A DNA stretch of 64,000 nucleotides from Paenibacillus albidus. GTDB lineage: Bacteria > Bacillota > Bacilli > Paenibacillales > Paenibacillaceae. The notes beneath the pieces were generated by a model. It did no database searches and had not been told where the DNA came from. It worked only from the letters and a program-made list of their open reading frames with translations. The stretch lies in assembly GCF_014644435.1 (NCBI RefSeq), contig NZ_BMKR01000006.1:1-64000 (forward strand), read 5' to 3'. Positions 43,273 to 56,528 of the stretch are shown piece by piece (within the stretch, counting starts at the first letter, position 1; every line of letters begins with the position of its first letter). The position numbers were made by a program, and so were the translations under genes.

Positions 43273-44712
43273 TCATCCCTGCTTACTCTTAAAACGTATA
43301 TTCCCGCATTCCTCAAGACTGCCTGGCCGCTGCAGCTCTATCCGCAGCAAATCCCGCAAAAAATGCGGCAGCATGAATACGGCATCCTCCCCACTCGCAA
43401 GCGACTCATAGCCGATCCGAAAAGTGAACATGTCCAGGGTCCCCACGTCATAATCGCGCTCATCCTCCAAGGGGTCTCCACCCACATACACAACCATCTC
43501 GCTGTCAAACGGCAAGCTGCCCGGATCGTACAATATGTCCAGGCCATCCACTGCCAGGCTGCCCAGGTAATGGCCGCGGAAGCCGTATCCGTAGATGACT
43601 TTGCTGCGGAATTCTTCGGTCAGACTCTGTTCCAGGGCCGTTCGGATATCGCGCCCCTTCAGCCTGACCGTACAAGGATTAATGGGGGAGGGACAGAGGC
43701 CGTGCAGCATCCCGGAAGTGATCTCCCCTTCCGGCAGTGGTCCAAGCAATTGGCCCGTATTCACAATAGCCAGCTGGCTGCCTGTAAACCGGCGGACCGC
43801 TTGAGCCAGCAAATTCCCGAAAGGTGACTCCCCTTTCAGATCAAGGGCCAGCTCCCGGTCGGAGATCGCTACCGTCTCCTGCAACACCTCACGTCCATGC
43901 CGCAGATGAGTGGCCGCTGCCGGGCCGATGGAATCTTCGATGAGTGCAGGATCAACAGGAAGGCACTCACCCGTAACCAGCCGGAATTCCGCTGCAGAGT
44001 CTTCACGCTCGAATACCAGGCGGCCCACAAAACGCCCGAATTTCCCCGCACCGCAAACAGCCGTACCGTTGATCATCAGCGGTTCTTCCAGTACATGATG
44101 GGTGTGGCCACCCAGGATGGCGTGCACGCCTTCAAGTCTTTCGGCTAGCAGCCGGTCAGCCGGAAGCCCCAGATGAGACAGCACAAACAGAAGGTCCACC
44201 TGCGGGGCAAGGATGCGGCACTGCTCGAGCAGTGCCTGCTCAGGGTCCAGCGCATCCCAGCCCAGCAGCGAATAGAATGAAGCGAAGGCGACCGTCGCTC
44301 CGGTTACTCCTATTCTTATCCCGTCCTTCTCAAGGATCGCATGACGTTTCATCCAGTGCGGTGGCATCCCCGTTGCCGTCTCCACAAAATTGCAGCAGAC
44401 CACAGGGCATTGCAGGCCCGAGAAAACGGCAGACAGCATGTCTTGCGAGAAGGTCAACCCTTCGTTGTTCCCTATGGTGACGGCATCGTAGCCGGTCAGA
44501 TTGAGAATGTCGATGTTGGCCTGTCCCATGGTGCCTTCCGTCTCTACGGCAGCACGGTCCATATGATCACCGATATCCAGCAGCAGAACGGGCCCCTCTC
44601 CAGCTTCTTTCCGGGAGCGGGCAATAACAGCAGCCACCGGGCTCATCATTTCAAAATGGCTATGTATATCATTGGTATGAAGCAGGGTCAATCGTTGGGG
44701 CTCGGGCCTCAT
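43273..44712 (-). CDS. Metallophosphatase/5'-nucleotidase, YunD-like
   Basis: 479 residues. N-terminal calcineurin-type phosphatase (LLHTNDIHSHFE, LLDIGDHMDR, IGNNEG, LSHLGLPADR, GGHTHH) and a C-terminal 5'-nucleotidase domain (NTGQLLGPLP, YGYGFRGHYL). There is no signal peptide, so it is cytoplasmic like YunD rather than periplasmic UshA. The motif GNNE replaces GNHE, as in YunD relatives. ATG 44712 is chosen for GGAGG 10 bases upstream. Confidence 0.88.
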   Translation of the reverse strand: MRPEPQRLTLLHTNDIHSHFEMMSPVAAVIARSRKEAGEGPVLLLDIGDHMDRAAVETEGTMGQANIDILNLTGYDAVTIGNNEGLTFSQDMLSAVFSGLQCPVVCCNFVETATGMPPHWMKRHAILEKDGIRIGVTGATVAFASFYSLLGWDALDPEQALLEQCRILAPQVDLLFVLSHLGLPADRLLAERLEGVHAILGGHTHHVLEEPLMINGTAVCGAGKFGRFVGRLVFEREDSAAEFRLVTGECLPVDPALIEDSIGPAAATHLRHGREVLQETVAISDRELALDLKGESPFGNLLAQAVRRFTGSQLAIVNTGQLLGPLPEGEITSGMLHGLCPSPINPCTVRLKGRDIRTALEQSLTEEFRSKVIYGYGFRGHYLGSLAVDGLDILYDPGSLPFDSEMVVYVGGDPLEDERDYDVGTLDMFTFRIGYESLASGEDAVFMLPHFLRDLLRIELQRPGSLEECGNIRFKSKQG

Positions 44713-44852
44713 AAGCAACATCCCTCCCACCTGTAAAGCCACTCTTCAAATGAAGCGGCAGGCGCGTGATCTTATAAAGCCTAGCATAACATTTTCAAGA
44801 CCAATATGGTATATTGTAGACACTAATAAACATCATTACGAGGTGAACCTGC

Positions 44853-45566
44853 ATGCACATCAACGTCCGTCTATTTGCGGGATTGGCCGAAATTATCGGT
44901 TTGTCCCAGCTGTCCTTTCATGCCCAGGAGAGTCCCCTGACCGCGGGAAAATTAAAAGAACTCCTCTCCGCTGCCTATCCGGATGCCGCTTCCCAGATTG
45001 CGGTGTCCCTGGTCGCCATAGACCATGAATATGCTCCTGATGACTCCCTGATTCCAGAAGCTGCCGAGATCGCGCTGATTCCCCCTGTTTCCGGCGGCGA
45101 GCCGGAATCCGTTCATGCGTCAACGCCTGACGGCCTCTACTGCATAACTGACCAACCCCTCGATGCGCAGAAGCTGCTCGACAAAGTCCTGGATGCAAAT
45201 CATGGAGCCTCACTGGTTTTTGTCGGCACTACACGCGAGATGACCGGAGACCAACGCACGGTAGCCCTCCATTATGAGGCCTATGTTCCCATGGCTTTAG
45301 CCAAAATTCAGGAGATTGGCCGGGAAGTTCTCGAACGTTGGAATGCCCATTGCGCAATTACGCATAGAATAGGACTTGTTACCCTTAAAGAATCAAGTGT
45401 TATTATTGCCGTATCCGCCGGCCACCGTGATATCTGTTATGAAGCCAGTCGTTTTGCAATCGAAAAGCTGAAACAAATCGTTCCTGTCTGGAAAAAAGAT
45501 ATCGGAGATTCCGGGGAAAATTGGGTGTCACCGGACCCCAAATCATTGAATTCAGACTACCTGTAA
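44853..45566 (+). CDS. Fused MoaD-MoaE molybdopterin synthase
   Basis: 237 residues. Residues 1-82 are MoaD (LFAGLAEIIGL ... IALIPPVSGG) and residues 92-235 are MoaE (FVGTTREMTGDQRTVALHYE, HRIGLV, VPVWKKDIGDSGENW with the catalytic Lys). MoaD normally ends in the Gly-Gly that carries the thiocarboxylate; here it is internal, so cleavage after GG is required for activity, as described for mycobacterial MoaX. The two halves together make molybdopterin from precursor Z. No other moa gene is nearby. Confidence 0.9.
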   Translation: MHINVRLFAGLAEIIGLSQLSFHAQESPLTAGKLKELLSAAYPDAASQIAVSLVAIDHEYAPDDSLIPEAAEIALIPPVSGGEPESVHASTPDGLYCITDQPLDAQKLLDKVLDANHGASLVFVGTTREMTGDQRTVALHYEAYVPMALAKIQEIGREVLERWNAHCAITHRIGLVTLKESSVIIAVSAGHRDICYEASRFAIEKLKQIVPVWKKDIGDSGENWVSPDPKSLNSDYL

Positions 45567-45644
45567 CCATTACTCCTTGACCATTGAATATTCTCAATTT
45601 TGTTGCTATGCTGGAAAAAAATCGGTGAATAAGGTGGCATACCA

Positions 45645-46685
45645 TTGAGAGTTCACGTCACAGATCTGAAGCCTGGTGATTATTTAGACTCAGATACCTT
45701 TAGCACTAGAGGGATCCATGTATTACCCAAAGGAACACAGCTGCAGCGGGATGAGATCTCCAAGCTTATTCTGCATGGAGTAGATTACGTCGATATCGAA
45801 AGACTGATGGAGAAGCCGGCCTTCCCGGACAGGACCTCCATAATCCAGAAAGTGACCCATCATTTCGATACCATGACCGAAGGCTTTGAGTCTGCCTATA
45901 TGGATGCGCTCAAGACCGGCAGCTTCAACCAATCCCTGGTGGATGATGTGCTCCAGCCTTCACTGGAGACACTGGACAAGCATAAAGACGTAGTCTCACT
46001 GCTCCTGCTGCTGGACCATGAGGACGACTATACCTACAACCACTCGCTGCAAGTGGGCATGCTCTCTTATTATATAGCGACATGGCTTGGATATTCCAAG
46101 CAAGAATGTTATGAGATCAGCCGGGCGGGATATTTAATTGATATCGGCAAATGCCGTGTGCCGGCCGCTCTGCTCAATAAGCCGGGCAAGCTGACAGTGG
46201 AAGAATTCGAGGAAGTCAAGAAACATACTACATATGGCTATGAAATTATCCGCAATTCCATGGACGACAATCATACGGCATTGGTTGCACTTCAGCATCA
46301 TGAACGTGAGGATGGTTCCGGCTATCCCGGCAAGCTGACCAAAGCAGAGATCCACCCCTATGCCCAAATCGCTGCGGTAGCTGACATCTATAGCGCCATG
46401 ACTTCCCCGCGGGTCTACCAGTCCAAGCAGGAGCTGATTTCCGTTCTGCGTGAGCTACATACCCTTAGCTTCGGCAAGCTGAATGCGCGGACCGTTCAAG
46501 CCTTTATCCAGCATTTGATGCCTAATTTTATCGGCAAACGTGTACTGCTGAATACCGGCGACATGGGCACCATTATTATGAATAATCCCATCGATGTTTT
46601 CCGTCCGCTCGTGCAGAGCGATGGGAAATTCCTCGACCTCTCCCGTGACCGCAGTTTGATGGTTGTGGAGATTTATATGGATTGA
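45645..46685 (+). CDS. HD-GYP domain protein, partly degenerate
   Basis: 346 residues. YNHSLQVGML, KKHTTYGYEIIRNS, HHEREDGSGYPGKL and VADIYSAMTSPRVY are present, but the central HD reads LIDIGK (Ile for His), removing a core metal ligand. Enzymatic activity is therefore uncertain. TTG start at 45645 with AAGGTGG upstream. Follows the MoaD-MoaE gene. Confidence 0.85.
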   Translation: MRVHVTDLKPGDYLDSDTFSTRGIHVLPKGTQLQRDEISKLILHGVDYVDIERLMEKPAFPDRTSIIQKVTHHFDTMTEGFESAYMDALKTGSFNQSLVDDVLQPSLETLDKHKDVVSLLLLLDHEDDYTYNHSLQVGMLSYYIATWLGYSKQECYEISRAGYLIDIGKCRVPAALLNKPGKLTVEEFEEVKKHTTYGYEIIRNSMDDNHTALVALQHHEREDGSGYPGKLTKAEIHPYAQIAAVADIYSAMTSPRVYQSKQELISVLRELHTLSFGKLNARTVQAFIQHLMPNFIGKRVLLNTGDMGTIIMNNPIDVFRPLVQSDGKFLDLSRDRSLMVVEIYMD

Positions 46686-46868
46686 TCCCGGATATCCCAC
46701 CGGAAACCCTCCCTTGGGAGGGGAGGGCCCCAAGGGCTCAGCCCTCTGGACACCCGAAGCAAGATCCGGTGACGGCACAGACAACCGGCGCGTTTGGCCA
46801 TGTGCCCGCCTTGAGGCTCTCTGCTTTGCTCCGCAAAGTAAGGGATCCTCAAAGCTCCACTTCACTGT

Positions 46869-46903
46869 AAAAGCCCCCTGGTTCTCCCCAGGGGGCTTTT
46901 ATT
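46869..46903 (+). terminator. Terminator
   Basis: AAAAGCCCCCTGG and CCAGGGGGCTTTT form a strong stem with T-runs on both strands; serves the HD-GYP gene. Confidence 0.85.
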
Positions 46904-47040
46904 TGAGTGATTGTGTAGAAACCTTGTGCATAATCCCTCGGCTCTCCTGCCACCCTCTGAGCCTTCTCTGTCGGCTTGGCGATGATAAGCTTTCCTTCGC
47001 TCAGCTTACTCTACTCTCCCACAACAGATCTTTAACAAAA

Positions 47041-47085
47041 TAATGGCAGGCCGGAACATGATGCTTCAGTTCCGGCCTGCCATTT
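47041..47085 (-). terminator. Terminator of the bgl operon
   Basis: ATGGCAGGCCGGAAC and GTTCCGGCCTGCCAT pair perfectly downstream of bglA. Confidence 0.8.
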
Positions 47086-47134
47086 GTTTATATCACTTCA
47101 TCTTTCAGTTGCCGTTGCCATCTGCAGATTATTT

Positions 47135-50510
<3,376 letters not shown>

Positions 50511-50583
50511 TCATTAGTATTTGGGGATATTTGCAGCAGTTATAAGATGTGCCAGCAATCATCGAATTAACCTCTGCAAACAA

Positions 50584-50672
50584 GAAAAACCTGAACTCAA
50601 GGTAAAATAAGCGCCGATTCACGCCATTTTGCCATCAGTTCAGGTTTTGCCTGCCTTACCAGTTACACCCTG
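50584..50672 (-). promoter_or_regulatory. RAT antiterminator and terminator before bglP
   Basis: On the minus strand a RAT element (AGGGTGTAACTGGTAAGGCA followed by GGCAAAACCT) overlaps a terminator (AACCTGAACT with its complement and a T-run). LicT/BglG binding would stabilise the RAT and allow read-through. Confidence 0.85.
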
Positions 50673-50686
50673 TACGCTGAAATATT

Positions 50687-51532
50687 CTATTGTAGGCTGT
50701 TGCGCTCCGTCACCCGCTGGATATGGATCGTCAAGTACACATATTCATCCTTGCTCAAAGTCTGTCCATAAGAGCTTTCGAGATAGCCGTTGATCTTGGT
50801 GGCACATTCAAATGCTTTCACGTAAGTGCTCTTCACCTGGTTGTACAGAAACTCTTCGCCGCTGTTATTGGTCTCCTTGCGGAGCACTCTCATCGCAAAA
50901 TACTGCAAATGGGTCAAAAAGCGCGAATAATTCAAGGAGGTCTCATCCAGAACCACATTATAATGATAGGTCACAATATTGATAATGTTCTGGACAATCT
51001 CGGTCATCTTCATTGTAGACTTCATTTCACTGCCATCCATTCTTGCGTTCACCAGATGAAGGGCTATGAACCCTGCCTCATCTTCCCCAAGCGACAGCCC
51101 GGTCGTCCGTTCAATGAACTTCAGCGCATCCATTCCGATCGAGAATTCTTTCTTATAGAAACGTTTGATCTCGAACAACATCGCATTCTTCAGCATAATG
51201 CCTTTCTCATGACGTTGTACGGCAAAATGGATATGGTCCGTCAGCGTCAAATAAATGTTGTCGCTCAGCTCCGTGCCCAGCACTCCATTCGCATAGGTCA
51301 CAATTTCATTCGCAAGCTCCAGATGTGTCACCGGAATATCATTCAACAGCTCTGTTAAACGGGCCGTAAATTCGTTCTCATTCAGCATAAAGATTTTATC
51401 TATCTTCTCGGGATCAACATAATCCCCGGCCACTTTATTAAAGGAAATCCCCCTGCCCATAACAATAACTTCCTTGCCCTTCTGATTCTTTGTGAGTAAG
51501 ACATTGTTATTGAGCACTTTCTCAATAATCAC
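50687..51532 (-). CDS. licT: BglG/LicT-type transcriptional antiterminator
   Basis: 281 residues: CAT RNA-binding domain (about 1-55; KVLNNNVLL, GRGISFNK), PRD1 (about 65-170) and PRD2 (about 175-278) with conserved His residues phosphorylated by the PTS. It binds the two RAT sites to allow operon expression when substrate is present. GTG start at 51532, GGAGG 10 bases upstream. First gene of the operon, under its own RAT. Confidence 0.94.
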   Translation of the reverse strand: MIIEKVLNNNVLLTKNQKGKEVIVMGRGISFNKVAGDYVDPEKIDKIFMLNENEFTARLTELLNDIPVTHLELANEIVTYANGVLGTELSDNIYLTLTDHIHFAVQRHEKGIMLKNAMLFEIKRFYKKEFSIGMDALKFIERTTGLSLGEDEAGFIALHLVNARMDGSEMKSTMKMTEIVQNIINIVTYHYNVVLDETSLNYSRFLTHLQYFAMRVLRKETNNSGEEFLYNQVKSTYVKAFECATKINGYLESSYGQTLSKDEYVYLTIHIQRVTERNSLQ

Positions 51533-51565
51533 CGCACTCTCACCTCCTTACCCTATAGTTTGTAC

Positions 51566-51652
51566 AAAAAAAGCCTAAGTTGATTCCAATATCATTATCA
51601 AAAATGATACTCGAATCAGCTTAGGCATTGCCCGCGTTACCGGTCACAATCC
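51566..51652 (-). promoter_or_regulatory. RAT antiterminator and terminator before licT
   Basis: Minus strand: RAT-like AGGATTGTGACCGGTAACGC, then GGGCAATGCCTAA, overlapping the terminator stem GCCTAAGCTGATTC/GAATCAACTTAGGC and T-run. The same architecture as before bglP. Confidence 0.87.
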
Positions 51653-51664
51653 TGTATTACTGTT

Positions 51665-51692
51665 ATTGTAGCATAAAAAAAAGCGATTACAA
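51665..51692 (-). promoter_or_regulatory. Sigma-A promoter of licT operon
   Basis: Minus strand -35 TTGTAA (51687-51692), 16-bp spacer, -10 TACAAT (51665-51670), placed directly upstream of the RAT. Confidence 0.7.
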
Positions 51693-51838
51693 TATGTTTT
51701 TTATCTTTTGCTGAATTTTTTGACCAGGGAATCAGATCAGGTAACTCTAAAACGTTTAAGTGCTCAGCTCTTGGGTGAAACTATTTATACAGGTAATAAT
51801 GTATGATCCGGTATATTCATACAAAGGAGCGAAAAACC

Positions 51839-52087
51839 ATGCTGCCCGTTCATGAACGCCTGGCCGAACTGTTCATCATAAGCGGCAAACGGGCTCTGAC
51901 TCCTGCTGAGGAAGCCGAGCAGCAGCAGTGTTTGCAGGTCAACGCCAGGTACTGCTGGGAAATGGCCCGCCTGAAGAATGAAGCTCTTCTCGCCGGCCTT
52001 ACCGGTGATGCGGGATGGGACCAGGAGATAGCTGCCCAAATGTTTGAGCTCCGCACCACAGGTAGGGTATCCAAACGCCGAAAGTAA
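51839..52087 (+). CDS. Small DUF7667-like protein, host copy
   Basis: 82 residues starting MLPVHERLAELFIISGKRAL and containing EEAEQQQCLQVNARYCWEMA. A paralogue is in the second mobile element at 59434-59679. I know this pattern from phage-associated short proteins (DUF7667-like, from memory). AAAGGAG precedes the ATG at 51839; the frame opens at 51803. Function unknown; it may be a relic of an older phage. Confidence 0.75.
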   Translation: MLPVHERLAELFIISGKRALTPAEEAEQQQCLQVNARYCWEMARLKNEALLAGLTGDAGWDQEIAAQMFELRTTGRVSKRRK

Positions 52088-52105
52088 ACAAAGTCATCGC
52101 TCAAT

Positions 52106-52152
52106 ATAAAAACAGCCCATTCCCCCACTGACTTGCGGGGAATGGGCTGTCT
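52106..52152. terminator. Bidirectional terminator
   Basis: ACAGCCCATTCCCC and GGGGAATGGGCTGT form a strong stem between convergent genes. Confidence 0.85.
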
Positions 52153-52159
52153 GCTGATT

Positions 52160-54022
52160 TTAGAGAAAGCGGAATTGGGCTTCAATAAGGCCGTTGTACA
52201 CACCCTCATGCGCGGTCAGCTCACTGTGGGTTCCGACTTCCTTAACTTCCCCGTGATCCAGCACCACAATTTTGTCGGCGTGCCGGATCGTGGATAAACG
52301 GTGGGCGACGATAAAGGAGGTCCGGCCCTGCAGCAGGATTTTGAGCGCTTCCTGAATTTTGAGCTCCGTCTCTGTATCAATGCTTGCTGTAGCTTCATCC
52401 AGGATTAGAATCCGCGGATTGGCAAGCAGCGCCCGGGCAAAGGACAGGAGCTGGCGTTGTCCCATGGACAATGCGCTGCCCCGTTCTTCTACCTCCGTAT
52501 TGTAGCCTCCCGGCAGCTTCGTGATGAATTCATGAGCGTCCACCGCCTTGGCAGCTTCCTCCACTTCCTGGTCGGTCGCATCCAGCCGCCCGAAGCGGAT
52601 ATTATCGCGGATGGTTCCCGAGAAGATAAAGGTGTCCTGGAGCACGATTCCGATCTGGCTGCGCAGACTCTCCAGGGTAACGTCACGGATATCCTGGCCA
52701 TCAATGGTGATCTTGCCGCTCGTAATATCATAGAACCGTCCGATCAGATTAATAATCGTACTTTTCCCGGAGCCGGTATGACCTACCAGGGCAATGGACT
52801 GCCCGGCCTGGACGTTCAGGTCAATGCCCTTTAACGCAGCCCGGCCTTTCTCATATTCAAAGACCACCTTGTCGAATACAATATCGCCGTTAATCTTGGG
52901 AATCGGCTGTGCGCCCGGCTTGTCTTGGACCGCCGGCTGTTCATCCAGATATTCAAAAATCCGTTCCGAGGAGGCCATGGCGACGAGCAGCTGATTGTAC
53001 ATTTGTCCCAAACGGTTAATCGGGTCCCAGAAGTTGCTGACATACGTGCTGAAAGCCACCAGAAAACCGACGGTCAGTTCACCCGATTGAATCAGATAGG
53101 CCCCGAACCAGAACAGAATCATCGTCCCGAATCCGCCGGTCACCTCAATAATTGGCCCGAACCCCTGGTTCATCGCCGAGGCTTTATCCCAGGATTTCTT
53201 GCTGTCCATGTTCATGGAATCGAAATAATTCATATTCTCCCGCTCTTGCGTGTATGCTTGCGTCACTCTGATCCCCTGAATGGATTCATTTAAGTGGGAA
53301 TTGATTCTCGAGTTCTTCATGCGCACATCCTGCCAAGCCAGACGGATCTTTTGACGCAGCTTGGTGGAGATCAGGAACATCACCGGCACGGTAATCATCA
53401 CTGCAAGCCCAAGCTTCCAGTTAATCAGCAGCAGGATAACCGTAATCCCCAGCAGCTGCACGCAGTCAATCATCAGATTGACAACCCCGTTCGTAAACAG
53501 GTCCTGCAAAGAGTTGATATCATTCGTGACCCGCACCAGCACCGAACCGGCCGGTCTTTTGTCAAAGAAGTTAAAGGATAACTTCTGAATATGCTTGAAC
53601 AAATCCGAGCGCAGATCATAAATGACCCGCTGCCCGATAACGTTTGTGTATTTAATCCGGTACACTCCGGCGATCCACTGAATCAGGTACAGGACAATTA
53701 CACTGGCGGTCAGGGTGTATAAAAGCGTTAAGCTTGGATTCCCTTCCTTGGGAGCAATCGCACGGTCAATGGCAAGACTGGTCAGGAACGGAACGGTCAG
53801 CTTCGTAATCGTTCCGAGAATCATCATAATCGACACGAGCGGAAGCATCTGCTTCGCATAGGGCTTCATATAGCCGAACAGCCGGGTGAACTGCCTCCAG
53901 TCAAACGCTTTATCAATCAGGTCGTCATCTTTATACACAAAGCGTTCTTCCAGGGTCTTTTGCTGCTGGGCGGTATTCTTGTTCATTCCCGCTGCCTGGC
54001 TTGGTTTGGCTTCAAGTTTCAT
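52160..54022 (-). CDS. ABC exporter half-transporter, catalytic-site subunit (YfiC/BmrD-like)
   Basis: 620 residues with a roughly 35-residue N-terminal extension, six transmembrane helices and one nucleotide-binding domain: Walker A GHTGSGKST, Walker B ILILDEATASID with the catalytic Glu, but a weak signature ALSMGQRQL. Pairs with the product of 54029-55789 as a heterodimeric multidrug-type exporter; its Walker sites use the good signature of the partner. Six bases separate the genes. Confidence 0.92.
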   Translation of the reverse strand: MKLEAKPSQAAGMNKNTAQQQKTLEERFVYKDDDLIDKAFDWRQFTRLFGYMKPYAKQMLPLVSIMMILGTITKLTVPFLTSLAIDRAIAPKEGNPSLTLLYTLTASVIVLYLIQWIAGVYRIKYTNVIGQRVIYDLRSDLFKHIQKLSFNFFDKRPAGSVLVRVTNDINSLQDLFTNGVVNLMIDCVQLLGITVILLLINWKLGLAVMITVPVMFLISTKLRQKIRLAWQDVRMKNSRINSHLNESIQGIRVTQAYTQERENMNYFDSMNMDSKKSWDKASAMNQGFGPIIEVTGGFGTMILFWFGAYLIQSGELTVGFLVAFSTYVSNFWDPINRLGQMYNQLLVAMASSERIFEYLDEQPAVQDKPGAQPIPKINGDIVFDKVVFEYEKGRAALKGIDLNVQAGQSIALVGHTGSGKSTIINLIGRFYDITSGKITIDGQDIRDVTLESLRSQIGIVLQDTFIFSGTIRDNIRFGRLDATDQEVEEAAKAVDAHEFITKLPGGYNTEVEERGSALSMGQRQLLSFARALLANPRILILDEATASIDTETELKIQEALKILLQGRTSFIVAHRLSTIRHADKIVVLDHGEVKEVGTHSELTAHEGVYNGLIEAQFRFL

Positions 54023-54028
54023 GCTTTT

Positions 54029-55789
54029 TTACGCCCCCTCTCTGCCGGTAGCTCTTGACAGATAATCCGCGTACTGAATACGGTATACATCCCTGTAGGG
54101 TCCCGGAACCTCAATAAGCTCTTCATGTGTGCCCTGCTGCACGGCACGGCCTTCGTTCATCACAATGATCTGGTCGGCATGGCGCAGCGATGAAATCCGG
54201 TGGGCGATAATCAGGGTCGTGCGGCCACGCATGACCTCCTGGAACCCCGCCTGAATCTCATGCTCCGTCTCCATATCCACGGCGCTTGTCGCGTCGTCGA
54301 GGATCAGAATCCGCGGATTCTTAAGCAGCGCTCTGGCAATGGCAATCCGCTGCTTTTGGCCTCCTGAGAGCCCCATTCCGCGTTCACCGACAACCGTATC
54401 ATAACCTTCTGCCATTTCCATAATGAAATCATGGGCTTTGGCCAATTGTGCGGCCCGGATGATCTCATCCATGGTTACATTTTTGAGGCCATAGGAAATA
54501 TTGTTGCGGATGGAGGAGGAGAACAGGAATGTCTCCTGGAACACAGTTGAGATCTGTGAGCGCAGACTGCGGACATTGTACTCCCTGATGTCGACTCCAT
54601 CCAGCGTAATGCTTCCTTCATTAACGTCATAGGCCCGCATCATCAGCTGTGTAATTGTTGATTTACCAGACCCCGTACCGCCAAGGAAACCAATGACCGT
54701 TCCCGGTTTGGCCCGGAAATGGATATCGGTCACCGCCGGCATTTTGTTGCCATAAGCAAACGTCACATGATTAAATTCCACATCGCCTTTGACTTCCGAA
54801 GACACAAGCTCGCGGGCATTTTCTTTATCCTTCACATCAATCCGCTGATTCAGCACCTCAAGCACACGTTCTCCCGAAGCCTTGGACTGCGTATAGTTGT
54901 TAATTTGGAAGCCCAGGCCCCATACCGGGCCAATGATATACCAGATCAAGCTGAAAAAGGCAACCAGCTCACCCAGGGACATACGTCCATTGATTACGAG
55001 GGTCCCGCCAACACCCAGCAGAATCGCCACACTGACCGAAGCCATAAGCTCCATCAAGGGGAAAAATTTACTCCAGAGCTCTGCGGCAAAAATCTGGTTG
55101 TTTTTGTAACGTTCATTGCGGTGTGAGAATTTCTCGACCTCGTAAGACTCTCTGGCAAAGGATTTGACGGTCCGCACACCAGTAACATTCTCTTGAACCG
55201 CCGTGGTCAGCGCACTGAGCGCCAGACGCATCTCCTGAAAAGCGGGATGAATCTTGGACTCGAACTTAAGCGCGATCCCTGCGAGAAAAGGCATGGTGAT
55301 CAACGTGACCAGCGTCAGCTGCCAATTGATCGAGAACATCATAGCGGAGCCAAACAACACCATAAAAAATACATTCAGCAACTGGGCGAAACCAAAGCCG
55401 ATAAACATCCGGATTGCTTCCAGGTCACCGGTCAGCCGGGACATCAGGTCACCGGTCTTCGCCGTATCATAATAACGGAAAGATAGGAATTGCAGCTTCT
55501 CATAACAAGCGTTGCGCAGCCGATAAGCCAGGAAATTCCCCAGCCGCCCTCCAAAAAAACCATGTGCAAACTGCAGGCAAGCTTTTACAAAAACTACAAC
55601 GACTACAGCGATTGCCAGCATCGGCACCTCTGTAAACTTTCTTGGAACAATGACATCGTCAATCAGCCTTCTTAATAAATTGGGGGTAATCAGCCCCACT
55701 GCAGTGGCGGCGGCCAAGCAAATAATCGAAAGAATCAAATAATGCAGCTTCTCCCGGTAAAAGCCCCGCAATTGCCTGAGAACATCCAT
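54029..55789 (-). CDS. ABC exporter half-transporter, degenerate-site subunit (YfiB/BmrC-like)
   Basis: 586 residues: six transmembrane helices (about 15-300), then an ATPase domain with Walker A GGTGSGKST, canonical signature GLSGGQKQR, and Walker B ILILDDATSAVD, where Asp replaces the catalytic Glu. This asymmetry is the rule in heterodimeric exporters such as BmrCD and LmrCD. AGGAGGAG precedes the ATG. Substrate unknown. Confidence 0.92.
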   Translation of the reverse strand: MDVLRQLRGFYREKLHYLILSIICLAAATAVGLITPNLLRRLIDDVIVPRKFTEVPMLAIAVVVVVFVKACLQFAHGFFGGRLGNFLAYRLRNACYEKLQFLSFRYYDTAKTGDLMSRLTGDLEAIRMFIGFGFAQLLNVFFMVLFGSAMMFSINWQLTLVTLITMPFLAGIALKFESKIHPAFQEMRLALSALTTAVQENVTGVRTVKSFARESYEVEKFSHRNERYKNNQIFAAELWSKFFPLMELMASVSVAILLGVGGTLVINGRMSLGELVAFFSLIWYIIGPVWGLGFQINNYTQSKASGERVLEVLNQRIDVKDKENARELVSSEVKGDVEFNHVTFAYGNKMPAVTDIHFRAKPGTVIGFLGGTGSGKSTITQLMMRAYDVNEGSITLDGVDIREYNVRSLRSQISTVFQETFLFSSSIRNNISYGLKNVTMDEIIRAAQLAKAHDFIMEMAEGYDTVVGERGMGLSGGQKQRIAIARALLKNPRILILDDATSAVDMETEHEIQAGFQEVMRGRTTLIIAHRISSLRHADQIIVMNEGRAVQQGTHEELIEVPGPYRDVYRIQYADYLSRATGREGA

Positions 55790-56528
55790 CTCTCTCCTCC
55801 TTAAAGCTTTACGAAGTTTTTCGTAAGCATGGGCTTAGCTTTATAAATAAGCTAGCTTTGAAAAACGTCTTTTTAACGCTTCCAATGTAGTGACTTTATG
55901 CAGTTTATCATCCTAATTTTAAAGCAGCAAAGCGGATAATCGGGCATTTAACCCCTTATTCCGGGAAATACCGGGATTTCCATAAAGCAAACGACTCCCT
56001 ATATCTTAAAATGCTTCTATTTGCTCGCGAATGCTGTTGAATGAAGAATACACTGTTTTCTGTTCTGTCAATACAGCCCTTTATCCGTCTAAATTGTATA
56101 ATAATACAATTTAAGTGGCCCTTCCCCACACAACTTGGAGTAGGATCGACTTTGGCATTTCGAATGGACGCTACCGGGACCGGCTGTGCAAGGAAGCGGA
56201 CTCAGGTGCTCTTATTTGAGGCAACGAAGGGTGTTGTCCTTTTTGACGGACTCAGGTGCTCTTATTGTATGATCTCTAGCCCAAAACGAGGGTTAATGGA
56301 TCATTTAGCGGCTTTTGAGTCCGTTTGACCAGAAAAATGAGCTGATTTCGCGAAATAACGTTTCTCCGTTCCGTTCAGTCTGTCAACAGATGACAGATAC
56401 CCTATTACTGAATCCAGAGCGATGCTTGGCTGTCCCCTGAAGAAACGTTGTAACCAGGCGGCAGGAAATTGGAAAGTGCTCGTCAGTCTGGAACGGTTGC
56501 GGTACCAAAAACAGGGACCCAAAACGCA

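Larger units (their letters stand above)
46686..47134. other. Intergenic region between convergent genes
   Basis: A GC-rich stretch with several short palindromes (46690-46860), a terminator at 46869-46903 and another at 47041-47085. No gene. Confidence 0.45.
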
